From Bog-473 sp963741995 (GTDB taxonomy: Bacteria; Actinomycetota; Acidimicrobiia; Acidimicrobiales; RAAP-2), in NCBI GenBank assembly GCA_963741995.1, contig CAVUKI010000008.1, positions 183,077 to 247,076 of the forward strand: 64,000 nucleotides of DNA. Reading direction: 5' to 3'. Position numbers and translations under genes: made by a program. Below the pieces are notes generated by a model. That model saw nothing but the letters and a program-made list of their open reading frames with translations, did not search any database and was not told where the DNA came from. Shown piece by piece: positions 50,648 through 58,808 of the stretch. The first letter of the stretch is position 1. The number at the start of each line of letters is the position of its first letter.

Positions 50648-51904
50648 ATGCGCCGGCTCGCCGTCCTTTCTCTCCATACCTCTCCTCTGGCCCAGCCCGG
50701 CACGGGGGACGGCGGCGGCATGAACGTGTACGTGCGGGAGCTGACCTCGGCGCTGGCCCGTTCCGACGTGGCTTGTGACGTGTTCACCAGGGCCTGGTCG
50801 GTTGATCTGCCGCCCGTGGTCGACGTCGAGCCCGGCCTGCGGGTCCACCATGTGCAGGCCGGACCGCTCGCCGTCCTGCCCAAGGAGTCCCTGCCCGCCG
50901 TGGTCGAGGAGTTCACGGCCGGGGTACTGGACCGCATGGCCGCCGCGCCGGCGGCCGGCGAGCTGCCGTACACCTCGGTGCACGCCAACTACTGGCTCTC
51001 GGGGCTCTCGGGGCACGTGATCAAGCACGAGCTGAACCTGCCGCTGGTGTGCACGTTCCATACCCTCGACCGCGTCAAGGCGGAGTCGATGCCCGAAGAG
51101 GTGGAGGCCGACATGCCGCACCGCCGGGCCGAGGCCGAGGCGTCCATCATCGACTGTTCCGACGCCGTCCTGGCCTCGTGCACGGTCGAGGCCGATCAGA
51201 TCGCATCGCTCTACGGCGGCGAGCCGGGGCGCATCCGTATCGTGCCCCCCGGTGTGGACCACGCCTTCTTCGGTCCCGGCCACCGGCCGCAAGCCCGCCG
51301 CGCCCTCGGTCTGCCGCTCGATGGGCGGCTCCTCCTCTTCGTCGGCCGGATCCAACCGCTCAAGTGTGCCGACGCGGCGATCGAGACACTGGCCGAGCTG
51401 CGCCAGGGCGGGAGCGAGCCCTACCGCCTCGTCGTGGTCGGTGGCCCGAGCGGCCCCCACGGGGAGAAGTCGCTGCAGAGCCTGCACGACGTGGCCGACG
51501 CCAGCGGGGTCCGCGAGCACGTCCACTTCGTGGCGCCCCAGCCGCACGAGTTGCTCTCGTCGTACTACCGGGCCGCCGACGTGTGCATCGTGCCCAGCCG
51601 CTCCGAGTCGTTCGGGTTGGTGGCGCTGGAGGCGGCCGCCTGCGGGACGCCGGTCGTCGCCTCGGCCGTCGGCGGGCTGACCACACTCGTCGATCACGGG
51701 CACACCGGCTACCTGGTGGACGACCCCGACCCGGTGGCCTACGCCGCCGCCGTGCGCAAGGTCTTCGACGAGCCGCTGGCGGCCGAGCGGCTCTCCACCG
51801 CCTCGGTGCTGCGGGCTCGCCGCTATACCTGGCGGGCCGCCGCCCGCGCGCTGGTCGAGCTGCACGACGAGCTGGCCGCGGGCTGCCTCGTCGAGTGCGG
51901 CTGA
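50648..51904 (+). CDS. mshA: D-inositol-3-phosphate glycosyltransferase (mycothiol biosynthesis, MshA-like)
   Basis: A 418-residue GT-B enzyme of family GT4: LHTSPLAQPGTGDGGGMNVY (Gly-rich acceptor loop with the MshA-typical GGMNVYV), LVCTFHTLDRVKA, VPPGVDHAFFGPG, LLFVGRIQPLKCADAAIETL (donor-sugar loop; 'GRIQPLKA' in relatives), SESFGLVALEAAACGTPVVAS with the catalytic E-x7-E motif. MshA joins UDP-GlcNAc to inositol-3-phosphate as the first step of mycothiol synthesis, consistent with an actinobacterium. The next gene is YbjN-like, a common partner in this neighbourhood. Confidence 0.92.
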   Translation: MRRLAVLSLHTSPLAQPGTGDGGGMNVYVRELTSALARSDVACDVFTRAWSVDLPPVVDVEPGLRVHHVQAGPLAVLPKESLPAVVEEFTAGVLDRMAAAPAAGELPYTSVHANYWLSGLSGHVIKHELNLPLVCTFHTLDRVKAESMPEEVEADMPHRRAEAEASIIDCSDAVLASCTVEADQIASLYGGEPGRIRIVPPGVDHAFFGPGHRPQARRALGLPLDGRLLLFVGRIQPLKCADAAIETLAELRQGGSEPYRLVVVGGPSGPHGEKSLQSLHDVADASGVREHVHFVAPQPHELLSSYYRAADVCIVPSRSESFGLVALEAAACGTPVVASAVGGLTTLVDHGHTGYLVDDPDPVAYAAAVRKVFDEPLAAERLSTASVLRARRYTWRAAARALVELHDELAAGCLVECG

Positions 51905-51946
51905 GCGCCCAGAGCCCAGCGCACAGGCCGAGCCGACCGCCGAACC

Positions 51947-52438
51947 GTGCCCATCGTCGATCTTCCTGCTGACGAGGAGATGGCGGCGGCCGTCGCCTGC
52001 ATCGACGCCTGGGCCGAGCGTGAGCTGGCCGCGGAAGGGCCCCTGGTGGCGGCCGAGCGCCAGGAGGTGACCGATCGCACGGCATCGTTCCAGTGGTATC
52101 TCCGTTTCAAGGGCGACGAGAAGGACTTCATCACGGTGTGGTTCACGCTCAAGCAGCGCACGCTGTGGCACGAGGCGCAGTTCATGCCCGTACCGGAGGA
52201 GCACAAGGAGGAGGTCTTCGCCTATCTCCTCCGGCTCAACAGCCAGCTCTTCGGCATGTGGTTCGCCCTCGGACCCGAGGACGCCGTGTACCTGGTGGGC
52301 CGGGTGCCGGCGCGCCTCATCGACGACGACGAGCTGGACCGCATCGCGGGGGCGTCAGTCGTCTACACCGACGACCACTTCCCGACCGCGATGACCCTGG
52401 CTCACCCGTCGACGTACCGCCGCCGCCCTCGCCGGTAA
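51947..52438 (+). CDS. YbjN domain-containing protein
   Basis: SFQWYLRFKGDEKDFITVWF, LKQRTLWHEAQFMPVPEEHKEEVFAYLLRLN, and LFGMWFALGPEDAVYLVGRVP follow the YbjN fold (T3SS-chaperone-like); it is 163 residues. It lies 42 nt after mshA, as in many actinobacteria, so a common operon is probable. YbjN-type proteins are thought to act as adaptor/regulators in E. coli; the role here is unknown. Confidence 0.85.
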   Translation: MPIVDLPADEEMAAAVACIDAWAERELAAEGPLVAAERQEVTDRTASFQWYLRFKGDEKDFITVWFTLKQRTLWHEAQFMPVPEEHKEEVFAYLLRLNSQLFGMWFALGPEDAVYLVGRVPARLIDDDELDRIAGASVVYTDDHFPTAMTLAHPSTYRRRPRR

Positions 52439-52458
52439 CACCCGACCCGCGCGCTCGG

Positions 52459-52464
52459 TATCGT
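52459..52464 (+). promoter_or_regulatory. -10 box of a leaderless promoter
   Basis: TATCGT ends 7 nt before GTG 52472 of proC. Confidence 0.45.
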
Positions 52465-52471
52465 CGCGGTT

Positions 52472-53287
52472 GTGTCCAACCTGGTCATCGTCGGTGGCGG
52501 GAAGATGGGGGGTGCGCTCCTGGGCGGCCTCCTCCGTTCCGGATGGGCCGAGCTGACGGATGTCGCGGTCGTGGAGCCGGCAGCCGAGCGCCGCGAGGAG
52601 CTCGCCGTGGCCTTTCCGGGTCTGCGCCTCCTTCATGCACCCGAGGCCGGCATGGTGCGCGACGACGGCGGGCGCATTGCGGGTGCCGTCCTGGCGGTGA
52701 AGCCCGACGCGGCGGAAGGGGCCTGCCGGGCTCTCGGGGTCGCCGGGGTCACCCGCCTGCTCTCCGTTGTGGCCGGCGTGCCCTCGGGGCGCCTGGAAGC
52801 CGCGCTCGGTGGCGAGCCGGCGGTGGTGCGGGCGATGCCCAACACACCTGCCCTCGTCAGCGCCGGCGTGACCGCCATCTCGGGCGGATCGTTCGCCACG
52901 TCACAAGACCTGGCCTGGGCCGAGGACGTGCTCTCGGCCGTCGGGACCGTCGTGCGCCTGCCCGAGCGTCTGCAAGATGCCGTGACGGGGCTCTCGGGCT
53001 CGGGGCCCGCCTACTTCTTCCTGGTCGCCGAGGCGCTCATAGAGGCGGGCGTCCAGATGGGGCTCACGCGCGACGTGAGCCGGACACTCGTGGTCGAGAC
53101 CATGCGCGGCTCCGCCGCCCTGCTGCAGGAGACGGGCCGGGACCCCGAGGCCCTGCGCGCCATGGTGACCTCGCCGGCGGGGACGACCGCCGCCGGTATC
53201 CGAACCCTGGAGTCCCGCGCCGTGCGCTCGGCCTTCATGGAGGCGGTCGCAGCCGCCACCGAACGATCGCGCAACCTGCAGCGCTGA
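52472..53287 (+). CDS. proC: pyrroline-5-carboxylate reductase
   Basis: NLVIVGGGKMGGALLGGLL is the Rossmann NAD(P)H-binding start; VLAVKPDAAEG, VVRAMPNTPALVSAGVTAIS and GLSGSGPAYFFLVAEALIEAGVQMGLTRD are the conserved ProC blocks, followed by VTSPAGTTAAGIRTLE. The enzyme makes proline from pyrroline-5-carboxylate. At 271 aa it is normal length. GTG start 7 nt after a TATCGT box. Confidence 0.94.
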   Translation: MSNLVIVGGGKMGGALLGGLLRSGWAELTDVAVVEPAAERREELAVAFPGLRLLHAPEAGMVRDDGGRIAGAVLAVKPDAAEGACRALGVAGVTRLLSVVAGVPSGRLEAALGGEPAVVRAMPNTPALVSAGVTAISGGSFATSQDLAWAEDVLSAVGTVVRLPERLQDAVTGLSGSGPAYFFLVAEALIEAGVQMGLTRDVSRTLVVETMRGSAALLQETGRDPEALRAMVTSPAGTTAAGIRTLESRAVRSAFMEAVAAATERSRNLQR

Positions 53288-53296
53288 GCGCAGACC

Positions 53297-54190
53297 ATGA
53301 CGAGTGAGCCCCCGCGCACCGTCTTCTTCCTCTCCGACTTCGGCACCGAGGACGAGTTCGCCGGCGTCGTGCACGCGGTCATTGCCGCGCGTGCCCCGGG
53401 AACGACCGTCATCGACCTGACGCACCACATCCCGCCCTTCGACGTCCGGGCGGGGAGCCACACCCTGGTGCGGGCCGTCCCGTACCTCGGAGCCGGTGTG
53501 GTCCTCGGCGTCGTCGACCCCGGAGTCGGCACGGAGCGTCGGGGCATCGGCCTGGAGGTCGCGCAACCTTCTGGCGCGTCCTTGTGGTTCGTCGGGCCCG
53601 ACAACGGACTGCTTCTGGCCGCGGCCGAGGCCGCGGCCGAGGCGCCGGTCGCCCGCGTCGTGGAACTGGCGCGCCGCCCGGCGCCGCCCGACCGGGGCTC
53701 GACGTTCGACGGACGCGATCTGTTCGCGCCGACCGTGGCTGCCCTCTGTGCCGGCGCGGCGCTCGAGGAGTTGGGCGAGCCGGTCGACCCGGCATCGTTG
53801 GTCCGTCTGGTCGGCGGCGTCGTCGAGAAGGGCCGCTTGCACGACGGCCGCGTCTGCCTGCGCACCGAGGTCACGTGGGTTGACCGTTTCGGCAACCTGC
53901 AATTGGCGGCGACCGTGGCCGACGCGCGCGTGGCCGGCATCCCCTTGACCGGGTGCATCGAGTTGGCCGCCCGCATCGAGTCGGGACGCCAGGACCTCGA
54001 CGAGTTGCCGCACTCGCTCGTTCCCGACGGTGTCCAATTGCAGTGTGTGGACGCGTTCGGCCAGCTGCAACAAGGGGAGTTCGGCCTGCTGGTCGACGCC
54101 AACGGGCATCTTGCCGTGGTGGCCGGCGAGGCGTCGGCCGCCCACTGGCTCAACGTGACCGCAGGGGAGTTGCTCGTTCTCGCCTGGTGA
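53297..54190 (+). CDS. SAM hydroxide adenosyltransferase family protein (DUF62)
   Basis: FFLSDFGTEDEFAGVVHAVIAARAPGTTVIDLTHHIPPFDVRAGSHTLV, GVVDPGVGTERRGI, WFVGPDNGLLL, STFDGRDLFAPTVAAL and TWVDRFGNLQL are all signatures of the SAM hydrolase/halogenase-like trimeric family (Asp of SDFG, the invariant Asp and His, and Asn of PDNG contact SAM). Bacterial members without the halogenase loop usually hydrolyse SAM to adenosine and methionine. Starts 9 nt after proC, likely same operon. 297 aa. Confidence 0.92.
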   Translation: MTSEPPRTVFFLSDFGTEDEFAGVVHAVIAARAPGTTVIDLTHHIPPFDVRAGSHTLVRAVPYLGAGVVLGVVDPGVGTERRGIGLEVAQPSGASLWFVGPDNGLLLAAAEAAAEAPVARVVELARRPAPPDRGSTFDGRDLFAPTVAALCAGAALEELGEPVDPASLVRLVGGVVEKGRLHDGRVCLRTEVTWVDRFGNLQLAATVADARVAGIPLTGCIELAARIESGRQDLDELPHSLVPDGVQLQCVDAFGQLQQGEFGLLVDANGHLAVVAGEASAAHWLNVTAGELLVLAW

Positions 54191-54231
54191 CGGCACCCGA
54201 GGTCGTTTGGTGCCGCCGGGAGTGGCCTCGG

Positions 54232-54237
54232 TACCAT
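54232..54237 (+). promoter_or_regulatory. -10 box of a leaderless promoter
   Basis: TACCAT ends 8 nt before the GTG start at 54246 of rex. Confidence 0.5.
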
Positions 54238-54245
54238 CCGACCCA

Positions 54246-54980
54246 GTGAACGACGAGCGGCGGAGTGCAGATCTGTCCGGCTCACCGAGGCGGATCCCCG
54301 AGGCCACGGTGTTGCGGCTGCCCATCTACCAGCGGATCCTGGCCGAGCTGGCCCGCGCCGGCACCAGGACCGTGTCCTCGGAGCAGCTGGCCGAGCTGGC
54401 CCGCGTCAACGCCGCCAAGGTGCGCAAAGACCTCTCGCTGCTGGGTTCGTTCGGCACCCGGGGGTCGGGCTACGACCCCCAATTCCTCATCGCGCAGATC
54501 GATCATGCGCTCGGGGTCGACGAGGACTGGTCGGTCGCCATGGTGGGCATCGGCAACCTGGGCCGCGCCCTCACCAATTCGGCCGCCTTCGCCTCGCGGG
54601 GCTGCCACGTCACGTCGCTCTTCGACGTCGACCCGGAGGTGGTGGGCGAGGAGATCCGGGGCATGCGAGTGCGCCACATGGACGAGATCGCCACCCTGCG
54701 GGCAGCAGAGTGCCCGGACATCGGGGTGATCACGACGCCCGGTTGGGCGGCCCAGGGGGTGGCCGACCTGCTCGTGCGGGCCGGAGTGACCTCTTTGCTC
54801 AACTTCGCCCCCCGGGTCCTGACCGTGCCGCCGACGGTCCATCTCCGCTACGTGGACCTGTCCATCGAGCTGCAGGTCCTGGCGTTCTACCGGACCCGCG
54901 AGGGCGAGCCCGCTCCCGACGGGACACCAGCGGCGATGATGCGATCCGTGGGGCTCTCGCAGCATTCGGAATTGGCCTGA
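54246..54980 (+). CDS. rex: redox-sensing transcriptional repressor Rex
   Basis: IPEATVLRLPIYQRILAEL, VSSEQLAELARVNAAKVRKDLSLLGSFGTRGSGYD is the Rex winged-helix; MVGIGNLGRALTNSAAF is the Rossmann NADH-binding GxGxxG, followed by FDVDPEVVGEEI and ITTPGWAAQGVADLLV, and a C-terminal swapped helix. Rex binds DNA at low NADH and leaves at high NADH. It heads the haem cluster, an actinobacterial arrangement. Confidence 0.95.
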   Translation: MNDERRSADLSGSPRRIPEATVLRLPIYQRILAELARAGTRTVSSEQLAELARVNAAKVRKDLSLLGSFGTRGSGYDPQFLIAQIDHALGVDEDWSVAMVGIGNLGRALTNSAAFASRGCHVTSLFDVDPEVVGEEIRGMRVRHMDEIATLRAAECPDIGVITTPGWAAQGVADLLVRAGVTSLLNFAPRVLTVPPTVHLRYVDLSIELQVLAFYRTREGEPAPDGTPAAMMRSVGLSQHSELA

Positions 54981-55027
54981 CGGCCGGACCCTCCGCCGGC
55001 GACTGGCAATCTGTAGGTCGGGACCGG

Positions 55028-55037
55028 CACAATTGTG
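55028..55037. promoter_or_regulatory. palindrome upstream of hemA containing a Rex-like half-site
   Basis: CACAATTGTG is a perfect 10-bp palindrome 22 nt before the hemA start. It contains TTGTG, the core of Rex operators (TTGTGA-N6-TCACAA), but the full site is not present. Rex control of hemA is plausible, not shown. Confidence 0.35.
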
Positions 55038-55059
55038 AGCCGACCCAGGAAGGAACCGA

Positions 55060-56334
55060 GTGTCCGTCGTCGTCATAGGGCTTCAGCACACGCAGGCCCC
55101 GCTGCCCTTGCTCGAGGCGGCGGCCGTCCCCGACGCCGACCTGCACAAGACCCTGAGCGCGTTGAGCCACCGGCGCAACGTCCAGGAGGCGGTGGTTCTC
55201 TCGACCTGCCTGCGCACCGAGGTCTACGCCGTGGTCGACCGCTTCCACGATGCCGTGGCCGAGATCTACGACGTTCTTTCCGAGCAATCGCATCTCTCCG
55301 TAGAGGAGCTGTCGGCGCACGCCATCGTCCGCTTCGACGACGACGTGACGTCCCACCTGTTCTCGGTGACTTCGGGTCTGGAGTCGGTGGTGACGGGCGA
55401 GACCGAGGTGGTCGGGCAGGTGCGCCGCGCCTTCGAACGGGCACAGGAAGAGGGCACCTCTGGCCCCGTCCTCTCTGCGCTGTTCCGCCATGCGCTGCAG
55501 ACCGGAAAGCGGGTGCGGACCGAGACGGGCATAAGCAAGGGCACGACCTCGTTCGCCTACGCCGCCGTGACCGTCGCCCGCGGGGAGGACCAGGCCGGAC
55601 TGCGCGGCGCCCGCGTGGTGGTGGTCGGCGCGGGCGACATGGGCCTCGGCGTCTGCCGCGCCCTGTCGGACATCGCGCCGGACGACGCGCCGCAACGGGT
55701 CATGGTCGTGAACCGCTCGGCCGCGCGAGCGCGGGATCTGGTGCGCCAGGCCGCGACAGGGCCCTTCGAAATGCGGGCGGCGCCGCTCGAGCACGTTGCC
55801 GCAGAGCTCGCTGCCGCGGATGTCGTCTTGACCGCCGTGGCCGCCGAGTCACACGTCCTCAGCGCGGCGGACTTCGCCGGCGTCGAAGGCCCGTTGCTCG
55901 TGATCGACCTCGGGGTCCCGCGCAACGTCGACCCGGCGGTGGCGGCGCTCGACGGCGTCACGCTGCTCGACATGGACGCGTTGAGCGTCTCGGTGGCGCG
56001 GGCGCTGGGCGACCGGGCGGAGGAATCGGTGGCCGCCCGCGGCATCGTCGCCGCCGAGGTCGACCGCTACCGCAGCGCCAGTCGCCAGCGCGGCGCCGCC
56101 CCGGTCATCGCGTCACTGCGATCCCGTCTCGAGGCGCTGCGCGTCGCCGAGCTGGAGCGGCACCGGGCGCAGCTGGCGGACCTGAGCGAGGAGGAGTGGG
56201 ACCACGTGGATGCCGCCACCCGGGCCTCCCTGGCCAAGATGCTGCACGAGCCGACCATGCTCTTGAAGGAGACGGCGGGGACGCCCCGCGGCGAGCGGCT
56301 GGTCGAGGCGCTGCGCATCCTCTTCGACCTTTAG
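55060..56334 (+). CDS. hemA: glutamyl-tRNA reductase
   Basis: MSVVVIGLQHTQAPLPLLEAA, VVLSTCLRTEVYAVV with catalytic Cys50 (the usual STCNRTE has Leu here in place of Asn), TSGLESVVTGETEVVGQVRRAFE, GISKGTTSFAYAAVTVA, VVVVGAGDMGLGVCRALS (NADPH) and VIDLGVPRNVDPAV. This is the first committed step of tetrapyrrole synthesis in the C5 pathway, converting glutamyl-tRNA to glutamate-1-semialdehyde, then used by HemL. The start GTG 55060 has AGGAAGGA 5-8 nt upstream. 424 aa, full length. Confidence 0.95.
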   Translation: MSVVVIGLQHTQAPLPLLEAAAVPDADLHKTLSALSHRRNVQEAVVLSTCLRTEVYAVVDRFHDAVAEIYDVLSEQSHLSVEELSAHAIVRFDDDVTSHLFSVTSGLESVVTGETEVVGQVRRAFERAQEEGTSGPVLSALFRHALQTGKRVRTETGISKGTTSFAYAAVTVARGEDQAGLRGARVVVVGAGDMGLGVCRALSDIAPDDAPQRVMVVNRSAARARDLVRQAATGPFEMRAAPLEHVAAELAAADVVLTAVAAESHVLSAADFAGVEGPLLVIDLGVPRNVDPAVAALDGVTLLDMDALSVSVARALGDRAEESVAARGIVAAEVDRYRSASRQRGAAPVIASLRSRLEALRVAELERHRAQLADLSEEEWDHVDAATRASLAKMLHEPTMLLKETAGTPRGERLVEALRILFDL

Positions 56335-56358
56335 TCGCGGCCATGGGATAGTCGGACC

Positions 56359-57288
56359 ATGGCAACCCTCCGCCTGGCCACCCGCGGCTCGCCGCTGGCC
56401 CTGCGCCAGACCGAGCTGGTCTCCGACCTGTTGCGCCAGGCCCACCCCGGCCTCGACGTCGAACCGGTCGTCGTGCGCACGCAGGGTGATCGCGACGCGA
56501 CGTCGCCGCTCGACCAGATCGGGGGCCAAGGCGTCTTCGTCGCCGAGGTGGAGACGGCCGTGGCCGACGGGCGGGCCGACGCCGCCGTGCACTCGGCCAA
56601 GGACATGCCCTCGGCGATGTCGGCCCAATTCGTGCTGGGAGCGGTGCCGCGACGCGCCGACCCGCGCGACGGCCTCGTGGGTTCGACGTTGACCGGACTG
56701 CCGGCGGGTGGCCTGGTGGCCACCGGATCGGCGCGGCGCCGGGCGCAACTGGCGGCGCTGCGCCCCGATCTCGTGTTCACCGACCTGCGGGGGAACATGG
56801 CCCGCCGCGTGGCCTTGGCCGAGGAGGGGAAGGCCTCGGCCGTCGTCATCGCGGTCGCGGCCATGGACCGCCTCGGCTGGGCGGGCAAGGTGAGCGCTGT
56901 GCTCGACCCGGTGGACGTGCTGCCACAGGCGGGGCAGGGCGCCATCGCGGTGCAGTGCCGGGCCGATGACGCCCGGACCAGGGACCTGCTGGCCGCCATC
57001 GACCACGACGCGAGCCACCGGGCGCTGCGGTCCGAGCGCTCCGTCCTGGCCACGCTGGGCGGGAACTGCACCCTGCCGGTCGGCGCCTTCGCCGAGCCCC
57101 AGGAGACCGGTGGGGGGGTCCTCCGTGTGTCGGGTCTTCTGGCCAGCGGGGACGGGCACACGGTGATCCGCCTGACCCGGAGCGGTGACGACCCCGAAGC
57201 GGTGGGTGCCGCGGTGGCGCGGGCCCTGCTGGACGGGGGCGGCGCGGCCATCGAGGGTTTCGACGGTCTGCTGGACGCCGGGCCGTGA
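56359..57288 (+). CDS. hemC: porphobilinogen deaminase (hydroxymethylbilane synthase)
   Basis: LRLATRGSPLALRQTELV, IGGQGVFVAEVETAVADGRADAAVHSAKDMPS, GSARRRAQLAALRPDL, DLRGNMARRV, LPQAGQGAIAVQCR and LGGNCTLPVGAFAE with Cys237, which carries the dipyrromethane cofactor. It is complete (309 aa) and overlaps the next start by 4 nt (GTGA). ATG 56359, about 6 nt after a GATAGT box. Confidence 0.95.
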   Translation: MATLRLATRGSPLALRQTELVSDLLRQAHPGLDVEPVVVRTQGDRDATSPLDQIGGQGVFVAEVETAVADGRADAAVHSAKDMPSAMSAQFVLGAVPRRADPRDGLVGSTLTGLPAGGLVATGSARRRAQLAALRPDLVFTDLRGNMARRVALAEEGKASAVVIAVAAMDRLGWAGKVSAVLDPVDVLPQAGQGAIAVQCRADDARTRDLLAAIDHDASHRALRSERSVLATLGGNCTLPVGAFAEPQETGGGVLRVSGLLASGDGHTVIRLTRSGDDPEAVGAAVARALLDGGGAAIEGFDGLLDAGP

Positions 57289-58799
57289 CCGTCTACCTGG
57301 TCGGCGCCGGCCCGGGCGATCCCGGGCTCCTGACCCGCCGGGGCGCGGCGCTGTTGGCCCGGGCCGACGTCGTCCTGCACGATCGCCTGGTCAGCCCCGC
57401 CGTCCTGGACCTCGTGCGGTCGTCCGCACTCGTCATCGACGTGGGCAAGGACCCCGACACGCCCGCAGGAGGTTCGGGGCGTCAGGAGGAGATCGCCCGG
57501 CTGCTCGTCGAGCACGGGCGGGCGTCAGCAGTCGTGGTCCGCCTCAAGGGCGGCGACCCCTTCCTCTTCGGCCGTGGCGGAGAGGAGGTGGAGGCGCTGG
57601 CGCAGGCCGGACTCGCCTGGGAGGTGGTGCCGGGGGTGACGTCCGCCTTCGGTGTCCCCGCTGCCGTCGGCATCCCCGTGACCCAGCGCGGCGTCGCGGC
57701 GTCGGTCACCGTCGTGGCGGGCCGGGTCGGCAACACGGACGGCACCAGCGAGCACGACTGGGAAGCCTTGGCCCGCGTCGGCGGGACGTTGGTGATCCTC
57801 ATGGGCATGACGACCCGCGCCGCCATTGCCGCGGCGTTGGTCAAAGGTGGACGGGCACCCGACACGGCCGTCGCCGTCATAGCCCGGGGGACGACGGCAT
57901 CACAGCAGCTGGTCCGCACGACGCTGGCCGGCCTGGGTGACGTCGAGCTGGGCCCACCCGCCGTCATCGTCGTCGGACCCGTCGCAGCACTCGGCCGGCA
58001 CGACGCGGCCCCGCACGCCGCGGGCCCGTTGGCCGGGCGCACGGTGGTGGTGACCCGAACGGGCGAACGCGCCCGCGGTCTGGTGGACGCGCTCGAGCGG
58101 GCGGGCGCCACGGCGCTCGAGTTGCCCCTGACCCGTCAGGTCGAACCGGCGGACGGGGGCGCCGCGTTACGGGCGGCGGCGGCCACCGTGCAGGACAACG
58201 GCTGGGTGGTGCTGACGTCGGTCAACGCGGTCGACCGCTTCATGGGCGCGTTGCGTGATGCGCGTGCCCTCGGCTCCGTGCTGGTGGCCGCGGTGGGACC
58301 GGCCACGGCCGACGCGCTGCGCCGGGCCGGCGTCGAGCCCGACCTGGTGCCTGCCGAGCACAGCGCACGCGCGCTCGTCGAGGAGTTCCCCGACGCGGGG
58401 AGCGCCGGCGCACGGCGAGTCCTGTTCCCCAGTGCCGACCTCGCTCCCGGGACCATTGCCGAGGGGCTCGGTCAGAAGGGATGGGACGTCCGACGCGTCG
58501 AGGCCTATCGCACGGTGCCGCGCACCGCCCCGGAACCGGCGCTGTTGGATGTGGTCGCCGCCGCCGACGCCCTGACGTTCACCGCCACCTCGACGGTGCA
58601 GGCGTTCCTGGCGCTGCGCACCGCGGCCGGCGTTCCGGTGACCCCGCCGGCGCACGTCGTGTGCATCGGGCCGACGACGGCCGCCGCGGCCAGGGCAGCC
58701 GGGTTCGACGGCGTGCACGAGTCCTGGGGTGCGTCGGCGCAAGGCATCGTCGACGAGCTGATCGGGCAGTTGGGCCCCAGGGGGGACGACGGCCCGTAG
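57285..58799 (+). CDS. fused uroporphyrinogen-III C-methyltransferase / uroporphyrinogen-III synthase
   Basis: Residues about 1-240 are CobA/SUMT: VYLVGAGPGDPGLLTRRGAALL, LARADVVLHDRLVS, RLKGGDPFLFGRGGEEVEAL, VVPGVTSAFGVPAAVGIPVTQRG, TLVILMGMTTRAAI and AVIARGTTASQQLVRTTL. Residues about 250-500 are HemD: GRTVVVTRTGERARGLVDALE, GWVVLTSVNAVDRFM, VLVAAVGPATADALRRAGV, VLFPSADLAP and FTATSTVQAFL. One protein thus makes both uroporphyrinogen III and precorrin-2, supplying haem and sirohaem/cobalamin. This fusion is common in actinobacteria. Confidence 0.95.
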   Translation: MTVYLVGAGPGDPGLLTRRGAALLARADVVLHDRLVSPAVLDLVRSSALVIDVGKDPDTPAGGSGRQEEIARLLVEHGRASAVVVRLKGGDPFLFGRGGEEVEALAQAGLAWEVVPGVTSAFGVPAAVGIPVTQRGVAASVTVVAGRVGNTDGTSEHDWEALARVGGTLVILMGMTTRAAIAAALVKGGRAPDTAVAVIARGTTASQQLVRTTLAGLGDVELGPPAVIVVGPVAALGRHDAAPHAAGPLAGRTVVVTRTGERARGLVDALERAGATALELPLTRQVEPADGGAALRAAAATVQDNGWVVLTSVNAVDRFMGALRDARALGSVLVAAVGPATADALRRAGVEPDLVPAEHSARALVEEFPDAGSAGARRVLFPSADLAPGTIAEGLGQKGWDVRRVEAYRTVPRTAPEPALLDVVAAADALTFTATSTVQAFLALRTAAGVPVTPPAHVVCIGPTTAAAARAAGFDGVHESWGASAQGIVDELIGQLGPRGDDGP

Positions 58800-58802
58800 G
58801 CT
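58797..58802 (+). promoter_or_regulatory. -10 box overlapping the cobA/hemD stop codon
   Basis: TAGGCT begins with the TAG stop of the fused cobA/hemD gene and ends 6 nt before ATG 58809 of hemB. hemB could thus have its own leaderless promoter inside the operon. Confidence 0.4.
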
Positions 58803-58808
58803 GGACCG

